From NCBI GenBank assembly GCA_905201285.1, contig CAJKNM010000043.1, positions 1-13,380 of the forward strand: 13,380 nt of DNA. The letters are read 5' to 3'. The position numbers and the translations under genes are program-made. Below are positions 1 through 5,327 of the stretch, one piece after another. Under the pieces are notes generated by a model, which ran no database searches, was not told where the DNA came from, and worked only from the letters and a program-made list of their open reading frames with translations. Source of the DNA: an uncultured Eubacteriales bacterium. GTDB taxonomy: Bacteria; Bacillota; Clostridia; Monoglobales; Monoglobaceae. Position 1 is the first letter of the stretch, and each line of letters starts with the position of its first letter.

Positions 1-310
1 AAACGCAATAGAAGCAGTATATCCAAGGACGGAGATACAACAGTGCATAATACATCAAATTCGCAACACAACAAAGTTTGTATCATACAAAGATATTAAG
101 ACTTTATCGGCTGATTTGAAGAGGGTTTATGCGGCGGTTGATGAACAAACCGCACTTTCGGAACTTGACAATTTTGATGAAAAATGGAGTTCGAAATATC
201 CTAAAATAGCCATTTCGTGGCGAGCGAATTGGGCTAATTTATCGACATATTTCAAGTATCCGGAGGCGGTCAGAACCTTGATTTACACAACGAATGCAAT
301 AGAGGGATTT
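1..310 (+). pseudogene. IS256-family (Mutator-type) transposase, C-terminal part, cut at both ends
   Basis: Reading from base 2, the frame is open from the window edge and encodes a typical IS256-family segment: an AIEAVYPRTEIQQCIIHQIRN block, then SWRANWANLSTYFKYPE, then IYTTNAIEGF at the end. IS256 transposases are DDE enzymes that move their own insertion sequence by cut-and-paste or copy-out. The glutamate of the NAIE motif (codon 302-304) is probably the third catalytic acid. Family resemblance stops after the Phe codon at 308-310. The usual continuation (N-R-x-L-R-K and about 50 more residues) is replaced by unrelated sequence that belongs, on the other strand, to a Tn7-like transposase gene. 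The 5' part lies outside the window. The 3' truncation and the absence of an inverted repeat at the junction mark this as a dead remnant. The family call rests on motifs recalled from memory. Confidence 0.85.
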
Positions 311-1233
311 ATATCGATTCCAAAGCTTTTACAGTATTCAGTCTTATCGGCGATAATGTTAAGCATAAGCTTTTTAAGACTGTATATACCACCCTCCCAC
401 GAAAGAGAATAGCCACAGCACAGACCGCTGTATGCGTCCACACAGGCTGTCAGAACAGGTCTTCCTATTACATCGCCTGTATTGTTCACAAGGTATATAT
501 CACATATTGTTGAATCAATCATCCCCTTTCCGACAGATTGTGCAAAGGCGTGTACCCCGTCACCGAGCAGAGGTCGGTTATTCCTTTGATAATTTTTCAG
601 GCCGTTTCGGGATATGTAATAGTTTTGCATATTCTTCGTTTTTCTATAGAAGTATCTGAACTGATAGAATGTCGGATAGGTTTCAGCCAACTCACCGTTT
701 TCGTCACAGTATCTATTCTTTAGCATAAAAACATATGCCGTCTTTAAGCTGTTTTTGTTTTGCGTATAGAAAAACTTATTCAATGCCCAACGCATATTCT
801 TTTCATCTCGTGAAAGTTCAGGTCTGTTTTCATTTTTCTTTGGCAGAAACACAGTCCTCGTTTGATACACAAGATACAAGCACAGATATTTGCGTACGGT
901 TTGCTTGTTCAGATTGTACAACAATGCTGATTCATTTATCTTTTGTGTTCGGGTCTTGTAGTCGGAAACACAAGGCAGGATTTCGGCTATCACATTGAAT
1001 TTCTCGTTTATATGCTTTTGCTCATTTAAGCTGAGTGCTTTAATATCGGGAACAGTCATATCAGCAAGAGCGAGAAATTCTTTCTCGGTACATCGGTCAT
1101 AGTTTTCTATCTCATCTGCCTTTATCCATTTGGGCATTGTACGTTTAACGCAGTCAATCACAAATACATAGTCATCGTTTGAGTCCAGTATTCTGTATAT
1201 GTTATTATCTTTTTTGATAAGTTTACATTGCAT
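283..1233 (-). pseudogene. tnsB: Tn7-like transposase TnsB (DDE, Mu/Tn7/Tn552 type), 3'-truncated
   Basis: The predicted start is ATG at 1233 (MQCKLIKKD), overlapping the end of the tnsA-like gene by 11 nt as ATGCAATGTAA. That is a classic translationally coupled arrangement. From this Met the protein has a basic, helix-turn-helix-like N-terminal region (INESALLYNLNKQTVRKYL), then the start of an RNase H-fold DDE core: GMIDSTICDIYLV with Asp240 and LTACVDAYSGL with Asp266. This spacing and the surrounding residues resemble TnsB and related transposases, which join the 3' transposon ends to target DNA. The third acid (Glu) and the whole C-terminal Mu-type domain are missing. After FGIDI the frame runs into antisense IS256 sequence and stops at 283, so the authentic part ends near 311. 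TnsB normally needs TnsA and a TnsC-type ATPase. No ATPase gene is visible, which fits a truncated element. Confidence 0.8.
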
Positions 1234-1567
1234 CAATAACCAACCCCCAATCCGAAATACCCCTATCCTGCCAATACCTTTGAGATGAATCAAGAAGCTT
1301 AACGGTGAGCGGTTTTGAAATCTGCTTTCTGTACACACATTCTCTGACGAAAACCTCACCATTTGTTTTTGTACATACAAAATCGCTTGTATATTCACCG
1401 ATTTTCAAACCGTCTAACGGCACATTACAACGATACTCCCTCACGCAATCGTCATTTTCGAGCAAATCCGCAAACGCAAATTGGATTGGGTCATATGTTC
1501 GGCATACCTCCGTGCATTTTGACATCTGTCGTTTTGTACAACGACCTTTGAAATTTTTCTTTCTCAT
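1223..1567 (-). CDS. tnsA: TnsA-like endonuclease of a Tn7-like transposon (short Firmicutes form)
   Basis: A 114-aa protein. ATG at 1567 is preferred over an in-frame Met at 1825 because GGAGG (1573-1577) lies 5 nt upstream and because the extra codons would run through repeat DNA. TnsA is a restriction-endonuclease-fold nuclease that cuts the 5' ends of the transposon beside TnsB. Visible motifs are YDPIQFAFADLLE (residues 25-37), SDFV with Asp62, VRECVYRK with Glu76 and Lys81, and a C-terminal SDWGLVIDAM. The Asp-x13-Glu-x4-Lys pattern is compatible with the PD-(D/E)xK type core, though the exact catalytic residues are inferred. It is much shorter than E. coli Tn7 TnsA and appears to hold only the nuclease domain. 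The overlap with tnsB supports the pairing. The gene seems intact, but its partner is broken, so it is probably non-functional in transposition unless complemented. Confidence 0.72.
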   Translation of the reverse strand: MRKKNFKGRCTKRQMSKCTEVCRTYDPIQFAFADLLENDDCVREYRCNVPLDGLKIGEYTSDFVCTKTNGEVFVRECVYRKQISKPLTVKLLDSSQRYWQDRGISDWGLVIDAM

Positions 1568-1605
1568 TTTAACCTCCGAGTTTTGGACTTTTGGCAATAA
1601 ATGTA

Positions 1606-1749
1606 TCCCAAAAACGTTCCCAAAAACGCAGGAAATCCCCCAAAAACGTCTTGATTTTCCCAAAACGAGGTTGATGATATTTTTCGGAAACGCTGAAAGT
1701 AGTGATTTTACCGCACTTGACAGAGTTTTTTTGACTTTCCCAAAAACAC
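1606..1749. repeat. Cluster of CCCAAAAACG repeats, candidate TnsB-binding end of the Tn7-like element
   Basis: Five near-identical copies in the same orientation are seen: TCCCAAAAACG at 1606-1616 and 1618-1628, CCCAAAAACG at 1639-1648, CCCAAAACG at 1659-1667, and CCCAAAAAC at 1739-1747. A weaker relative, TTCGGAAACG, lies near 1683-1692. Tn7-like elements carry several short TnsB-binding repeats at each end, and tnsA lies next to one end, so this cluster just upstream of tnsA is in the expected place. The terminal trinucleotide cannot be fixed: ACA at 1746-1748 or 1748-1750 is one candidate. The assignment to TnsB is inferred. Confidence 0.5.
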
Positions 1750-1908
1750 AGCTGAAAAATTTTACTATGTTGTGAGGCAAGTTCAAACAGCGTAAGGGCA
1801 ATGCCCCATATTCTGTTAAATTCACTCTGACCGGGTGCGATAAAATTCCGGTTTTATTGCTCTAAAATCCGTGATTTCAAGGTTTATACTAAAATTTGTG
1901 CTAAATTA

Positions 1909-1940
1909 AAAACCTCAAAGAATTTCTTCTTCAAGGTTTT
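1909..1940. terminator. Possible bidirectional hairpin terminator
   Basis: AAAACCT (1909-1915) pairs with AGGTTTT (1934-1940), and an inner AAGAA/TTCTT stem closes a four-base loop, with a two-base internal mismatch. T-rich sequence follows on the + strand (GTTGTTTTG), and on the minus strand the stem runs into TTTTTAATTT. It is AT-rich and interrupted, so termination strength is doubtful. Its position between divergent gene sets would insulate the two sides. Confidence 0.3.
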
Positions 1941-1974
1941 GTTGTTTTGTCTCTTTGCTATTTTGTTTTGTCCT

Positions 1975-2003
1975 TTGACATAGTATAAAACCTCTATTAA
2001 CAT
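1975..2003 (+). promoter_or_regulatory. Candidate sigma-70 promoter upstream of the amidoligase operon
   Basis: A perfect -35 TTGACA (1975-1980) is followed 17 bp later by TAACAT (1998-2003), a four-of-six -10 match. Transcription would start near 2010, giving a leader of about 295 nt before the amidoligase start, with an intrinsic terminator inside it at 2167-2203. A TATAAT at 2250-2255 lies closer to the gene but lacks a good -35 at the right distance. Confidence 0.35.
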
Positions 2004-2166
2004 CATACTACATTATTTTCTAAAATGCAAGACCTTTTTAAAGTTTAGAAATATTTACTTCACAAAAATTATTTTTATTTCATTCCAGACATCCATCAGA
2101 TAAGATAGAATTCCAAAAATACTTTTACTCCAAAAATGTAAATTAGCAATTTAAATATGAAAATCC

Positions 2167-2203
2167 AAGAGTCGGTTTGTTCTTATGCAAACTGACTCTT
2201 TTT
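2167..2203 (+). terminator. Intrinsic terminator in the amidoligase leader
   Basis: A 13-bp stem, AAGAGTCGGTTTG (2167-2179) with CAAACTGACTCTT (2188-2200), has one G-T pair, an 8-base loop TTCTTATG and a following T run (2199-2203). It is a textbook rho-independent terminator on the + strand. No recognisable gene precedes it on that strand, so it either ends a small transcript from the promoter near 1975 or acts as an attenuator about 100 nt ahead of the amidoligase start. Its polarity does not suit the leftward tns genes. Confidence 0.75.
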
Positions 2204-2304
2204 ATATATAAAACAATATTACAGAAAGCGAGATGATATATTAAAACCCTATAATCTATTACAAAAAACATTACAAACATTAAACAAATGAAAGGATTTT
2301 TAAA

Positions 2305-3510
2305 ATGAAACAACAAAACGAATGCACATACTGTGGGTATGTATATGAAACCGATAGCATGTATTTAGTCAATGGCAAATATTACTGTTCTGATTGTGTG
2401 GGAATATGCGACAACTGCGGTTCAGCCGAGCTTTATGATGACCTGACAGTCGTAAATTATGACAGAGATGATACAAGATGTATTTGTTCGCATTGTTTGA
2501 ATTCAAGCGCATTTTTCCAATGCAATGACTGTAACCAATACTATGCTAATCACAGGTATTACGGCAGCTATTTAGGCAGGAATATATGCGAAAATTGTTC
2601 CGACAATTATGGCATATGTGATGAATGCGAAAATATTTTTCCCATAGACGAACTGGAATACTATTCACATCGTGATGCGCATCTTTGCGCCGATTGTATT
2701 CGTAATATAGAAGAAGATATGTCAGATCTGATAAACGATTATTCTTACAAGCCTTCCCCGATATTTTATGGTGAAAGCAACGACAATTGCTTCCTCGGAA
2801 TTGAACTTGAAGTAGATAATGAAACAGATTCATTCAAATCAGAAAAGACGTACATTGCGGCGAAATATTTAACCGATACATATGGCGAAAAACTGTATCT
2901 AAAGCATGACAGCAGTCTAAGTCACGGTTTCGAAATAGTATCTCACCCTTGTTCCGCCGACTATCATATCAGCCAATTTGGCTGGAATGACATTTTAAAC
3001 ATTTGCAAGTCACACTCGCTTTTATCTCATGACACGACAACCTGTGGTTTGCATATACACATAAGCAGAGAATTTTTCGGAAGCACCCAAAACGAACAGG
3101 ACTTGCATATCGCAAAACTTATACTTCTTATAAGCAAGTTTTATTTCAGCCATATTCTCAAATTCAGCCGAAGAAAAGAACATGAGCTTCATTGGTGCAA
3201 AAACCCAGAAATCAACTATGAAAGCAATGATAATGAAAAAACAATTATCGACAAGATGAAGTGTTGCAAGTCAAACGGTCGCTATCAAGCCATTAACCTT
3301 GAAAACGCAAGCACTGTTGAATTTCGTATATTTAAAGGTGCATTGAACCTAAACACATTTCTTGCCGTAATACCATTTGTAATTGTAATAAGCGATTACG
3401 CTAAGAAATCAAAACTTTCCGACATTCCTTGCACATCGTGGAAGGATATTTTTATGTCCTCAAACTATAAAGAATTAAATGAATATTTAAAAAGAATGGA
3501 GCTGATATAA
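2305..3510 (+). CDS. Amidoligase-superfamily protein with four N-terminal Cys4 zinc knuckles
   Basis: A 401-aa protein. AAAGGA lies 8 nt before ATG 2305. Residues 1-135 hold eight CxxC pairs that group into four Cys4 units: C7/C10/C28/C31, C35/C38/C61/C64, C73/C76/C95/C98 and C105/C108/C128/C131. The spacing inside each unit is 17-22 residues, like LIM or treble-clef zinc ribbons. Residues 160-400 match the putative amidoligase (COOH-NH2 ligase) family: GIELEV (165-170), HDSSLSHGFEIVSHP (201-215), CGLHIHIS (247-254), RYQAINL (327-333) and VEFRIFKGALN (338-348). Such enzymes are related to glutamine synthetase and ATP-grasp-like ligases and are predicted to form an amide from a carboxylate, ATP and an amine. 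The carboxylate and histidine residues above would bind metal-ATP. The next gene starts directly after the stop and encodes a glutamine amidotransferase, a natural ammonia donor. The zinc array may bind DNA, RNA or a protein target. The substrate is unknown. The protein appears complete and cytosolic. Confidence 0.83.
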   Translation: MKQQNECTYCGYVYETDSMYLVNGKYYCSDCVGICDNCGSAELYDDLTVVNYDRDDTRCICSHCLNSSAFFQCNDCNQYYANHRYYGSYLGRNICENCSDNYGICDECENIFPIDELEYYSHRDAHLCADCIRNIEEDMSDLINDYSYKPSPIFYGESNDNCFLGIELEVDNETDSFKSEKTYIAAKYLTDTYGEKLYLKHDSSLSHGFEIVSHPCSADYHISQFGWNDILNICKSHSLLSHDTTTCGLHIHISREFFGSTQNEQDLHIAKLILLISKFYFSHILKFSRRKEHELHWCKNPEINYESNDNEKTIIDKMKCCKSNGRYQAINLENASTVEFRIFKGALNLNTFLAVIPFVIVISDYAKKSKLSDIPCTSWKDIFMSSNYKELNEYLKRMELI

Positions 3511-4128
3511 ATGTGTATCATCATTGCAAAAGATAAGGGCATTTCTATACCTGACAGAACGATACTTAAAAATTGTTTTGATAATAATCCGGACGGAGCA
3601 GGCGTTATGTGGAATGAATCCGAATTTGTTCATATTCAAAATGGGTTTATGCTTTGGAAAGACTTTGACGAATTTCTAAACTCTCTGTCAAAGCGTATTG
3701 ATTTAAAACTTGCAAGCGTTGTTATGCACTTCAGAATCACTACCCACGGCAGGACAAGTCCTCAAAATTGCCATCCGTTTCCCATAAGCACAAAAGCTCG
3801 TTATCTCAAAGCAACATCATTTAAAACCGCTGTCGGCGTGTGCCACAACGGCATAATTCCGATAAAATGCGCTCATGGTTTAAGTGATACACAGACATAT
3901 ATTTTAAAGCGTATGTCAAAGTTAAAAAGCAAATTTTATAATAATCCCCGAATCTTAAAACAAATTGAAAATGAAATTCAATCCAAGATGTGTCTTTTAT
4001 CAAAAGACGGCAGGATTCATCTTATTAGAAACTTACCATGGACAAGCTTGAATATTTACTCGACTTATATGATATTGAACTACATAAACGCCTTATGTAC
4101 AAAAAATCAAATCGAGTACAGGAACTGA
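3511..4128 (+). CDS. Class II (Ntn-type) glutamine amidotransferase
   Basis: A 205-aa protein. The ATG follows the amidoligase stop without any gap, and GGAGC lies about 8 nt upstream. Class II glutaminase domains use Cys2, freed by Met removal, to release ammonia from glutamine. Cys2 is present (MCIIIAKDKG), as are other family positions: MHFRITTHGRTSPQNCHPFP (residues 72-91, with Arg75, His79-Gly80 and His88-Pro89-Phe90), the oxyanion-hole motif CHNGII (111-116) and SDTQ (125-128). Only the glutaminase domain is present, with no synthase domain, so it probably feeds the neighbouring amidoligase. The C-terminus from about residue 175 (LPWTSLNIYSTYM...) does not look like the family and overlaps a better-looking frame for a coiled-coil ORF. 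A frameshift may have altered the last 30 residues. Cytosolic; no signal peptide. Confidence 0.82.
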   Translation: MCIIIAKDKGISIPDRTILKNCFDNNPDGAGVMWNESEFVHIQNGFMLWKDFDEFLNSLSKRIDLKLASVVMHFRITTHGRTSPQNCHPFPISTKARYLKATSFKTAVGVCHNGIIPIKCAHGLSDTQTYILKRMSKLKSKFYNNPRILKQIENEIQSKMCLLSKDGRIHLIRNLPWTSLNIYSTYMILNYINALCTKNQIEYRN

Positions 4129-4193
4129 AATTGACGGAAGAACGCATTTCGGCTCTTGAAGAAATCATCAAAATTATCGAGAAACATAATTAG
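4038..4193 (+). CDS. Possible small coiled-coil protein overlapping the amidotransferase 3' end
   Basis: A 51-aa ORF in a different frame from the amidotransferase, overlapping it by 91 nt. It starts MDKLEYLLDLYDIELHKRL and ends with a charged helical stretch (VQELKLTEERISALEEIIKIIEKHN) with leucine/isoleucine spacing typical of a coiled coil. No good ribosome binding site precedes ATG 4038; a second ATG at 4095 would give 32 aa. Its composition looks more protein-like than the overlapping C-terminus of the amidotransferase. It could therefore be the original C-terminal end of that protein or of a lost gene joined by an indel near 4029-4038. I do not recognise it. Confidence 0.4.
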   Translation: MDKLEYLLDLYDIELHKRLMYKKSNRVQELKLTEERISALEEIIKIIEKHN

Positions 4194-4238
4194 TTCAAAA
4201 AGGTGTACGTTTTCGGACGCACCTAAAATGCAGCAAAA

Positions 4239-4305
4239 ACAGTCCGTAAAGGTCTTATTTTAATTTACGAATATGTCCGTATATCAAACAACATTTACGG
4301 ACTGT
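4239..4305. promoter_or_regulatory. Res-like paired inverted repeats upstream of the serine recombinase
   Basis: Four copies of a 12-base arm related to ACAGTCCGTAAA are arranged as two inverted pairs: 4239-4250 (+) with 4264-4275 (-, 7 of 12), and 4272-4283 (+, 8 of 12) with 4294-4305 (-, identical). Serine resolvases bind tandem dyad subsites just upstream of their own gene, so this can be a res site, a promoter operator or both. The outer perfect 12-bp inverted repeat followed by TATTTTAT could alternatively act as a long-loop terminator for the preceding operon. Confidence 0.42.
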
Positions 4306-4331
4306 TATTTTATCAGGAAAGGAATTTTAAC

Positions 4332-4940
4332 ATGAACAAAACTTATTATTATGCAAGAGTATCAACAACCGAACAAAACCTTGACAGACAAATAGAATTA
4401 TTCCGCTCTCTCGGGGCGGAGGACAGAGATATTATCACCGATAAACAATCGGGCAAGAGCTTGAACAGAACAGGCTATAACGCCCTCAAAAACGCCATTT
4501 TAAGGGCAGGCGATACATTGGTAATCAAATCACTTGACAGGCTCAGTCGAAGCAAAACAGATATAAAAAATGAGCTTAAATACTTCAAGGATAACAATAT
4601 TCGCCTTAAAGTTGCTGACCTTCCCACAACAATGATTGACTTAGCAGATGAACAGTCCTGGGTTATTGATATGGTTAATAATATTATGATTGAGGTTTTA
4701 AGCTCTATCGCCGAACAGGAGTATAATACAATCCACCAACGGCAGAGCGAAGGCATTGCCGCCGCCAAAGCCAAAGGCAAGCACCTCGGCAGACCTAAGC
4801 TTATTAAACCCGATAATTGGGATTCGGTTATATCCGAGTATAAGGAAAGCCGCATCACAGCCAAAGAGGCAATGACACGGCTTAACCTTAAACGCTCATC
4901 TTTTTATAAGCTACTGAAATCCGAGAATGAAAGGAGCTGA
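4332..4940 (+). CDS. Serine recombinase, resolvase/invertase family
   Basis: A 202-aa protein with AGGAAAGG about 9 nt before ATG 4332. The N-terminal catalytic domain shows YARVSTTEQN with nucleophile Ser11, GAEDRDIITDKQSGKSLNR, and the arginine motif IKSLDRLSRS (residues 65-74). A long E helix follows (NIMIEVLSSIAEQEYNTIHQRQSEGIAAAKAKG), then GRPK and a C-terminal helix-turn-helix (ITAKEAMTRLNLKRSSFYKLLK, about residues 176-197) for DNA binding. The length is typical of Tn3/Hin-type resolvases and DNA invertases rather than of large serine integrases. It would cut and rejoin two short sites by subunit rotation, for cointegrate resolution, plasmid dimer resolution or inversion. The dyad repeats directly upstream are the obvious candidate target. 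The gene looks complete and belongs to the mobile compartment. Whether it mobilises the amidoligase pair cannot be seen here. Confidence 0.9.
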   Translation: MNKTYYYARVSTTEQNLDRQIELFRSLGAEDRDIITDKQSGKSLNRTGYNALKNAILRAGDTLVIKSLDRLSRSKTDIKNELKYFKDNNIRLKVADLPTTMIDLADEQSWVIDMVNNIMIEVLSSIAEQEYNTIHQRQSEGIAAAKAKGKHLGRPKLIKPDNWDSVISEYKESRITAKEAMTRLNLKRSSFYKLLKSENERS

Positions 4941-4945
4941 TAATT

Positions 4946-4984
4946 ATGCCGTTTCCCAACTCAAAATTTTATGATTCATCATAG
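4946..4984 (+). pseudogene. 12-codon ORF with strong ribosome binding site, probable start of a lost gene
   Basis: AAGGAGC (4931-4937) is well placed 8 nt before ATG 4946, and the ORF follows the recombinase stop by 5 nt. It encodes only MPFPNSKFYDSS before TAG. A translation start this good for such a short peptide suggests that a gene once followed the recombinase in an operon and was deleted or disrupted, or that this is a leader peptide. Nothing recognisable continues in any frame. Confidence 0.3.
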
Positions 4985-5056
4985 GAAACACCTGTCAGCA
5001 ACCGCTCCAACCCCTAAAATTTTATAAAAGCATCGAAAACGGGGGGAGATTTTTTC

Positions 5057-5090
5057 GCCGCCGGCGGCTTTTACAAAGAAATCCTGTAAA
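5057..5090. repeat. GC palindrome plus adjacent dyad
   Basis: GCCGCCGGCGGC (5057-5068) is a perfect 12-bp palindrome. It is followed at once by TTTACA (5070-5075) and TGTAAA (5085-5090) with a 9-bp spacer, and preceded by GGGGGG (5041-5046) and a T run. It might be a protein-binding or nicking/recombination site, or a weak terminator for the recombinase. No family can be assigned. Confidence 0.35.
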
Positions 5091-5168
5091 CATATAGTGG
5101 ATTTATCAGTCTTTGTTTTCAACAAGGTTCAAGTTGCCGCCGTGATTATACTTTTTAACCATATAACT

Positions 5169-5279
5169 CTACATATCCAAACTATTTTCATTAAGCAAAA
5201 AGTCAAATATCCCCATAGCGGTAATGCCGCTGTCATCGCGTTTAAGTTTAATATCTTCTACTCCATTTTTAGTCGACAT
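5169..5279 (-). CDS. Possible 36-aa small protein downstream of a strong promoter
   Basis: The ORF from ATG 5279 encodes STKNGVEDIKLKRDDSG followed by ITAMGIFDFLLNENSLDM and stops at 5169. It begins about 20 nt downstream of a consensus promoter on the same strand (5299-5327), but no Shine-Dalgarno sequence is visible, so translation would be nearly leaderless. Codon use looks plausible. I recognise no family. It may be a gene remnant, or the promoter may drive an RNA. Coding status is uncertain. Confidence 0.3.
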   Translation of the reverse strand: MSTKNGVEDIKLKRDDSGITAMGIFDFLLNENSLDM

Positions 5280-5298
5280 CACAGATTTTTATGGCTTA

Positions 5299-5327
5299 AT
5301 TATAACATATTATTACCCAATGGTCAA
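5299..5327 (-). promoter_or_regulatory. Consensus sigma-70 promoter reading leftward
   Basis: On the minus strand, TTGACC (5322-5327) is separated by exactly 17 bp from a perfect TATAAT (5299-5304). This is the best promoter match in the window. It reads away from the GH10 gene and towards the 36-aa ORF, and antisense towards the recombinase 3' end. Confidence 0.6.

Larger units (their letters stand above)
1750..2304. other. AT-rich intergenic region without a recognisable gene
   Basis: No convincing protein-coding frame is present on either strand. The stretch separates leftward tns genes from rightward amidoligase genes. It contains an interrupted hairpin (1909-1940), a candidate sigma-70 promoter (1975-2003), two CCAAAAAT direct repeats near 2112 and 2130, and a strong intrinsic terminator (2167-2203). 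One end of the Tn7-like remnant probably lies in or just before its left part. Confidence 0.6.

Noticed and set aside
1305..1775. 156-aa + strand frame opposite tnsA
   Set aside because: It is antisense to the tnsA-like gene and repeat cluster, has no ribosome binding site and shows no family motif.
1568..1825. N-terminal extension of the tnsA-like frame by 86 codons
   Set aside because: It crosses the repeat cluster, whose copies give repeated GN/GK-like residues, and GGAGG stands directly before ATG 1567.
4201..4224. Hairpin AGGTGT/GCACCT after the amidotransferase operon as a terminator
   Set aside because: Only six pairs including a wobble, and no T run on the + strand. The T run is on the opposite strand, where no gene needs termination.
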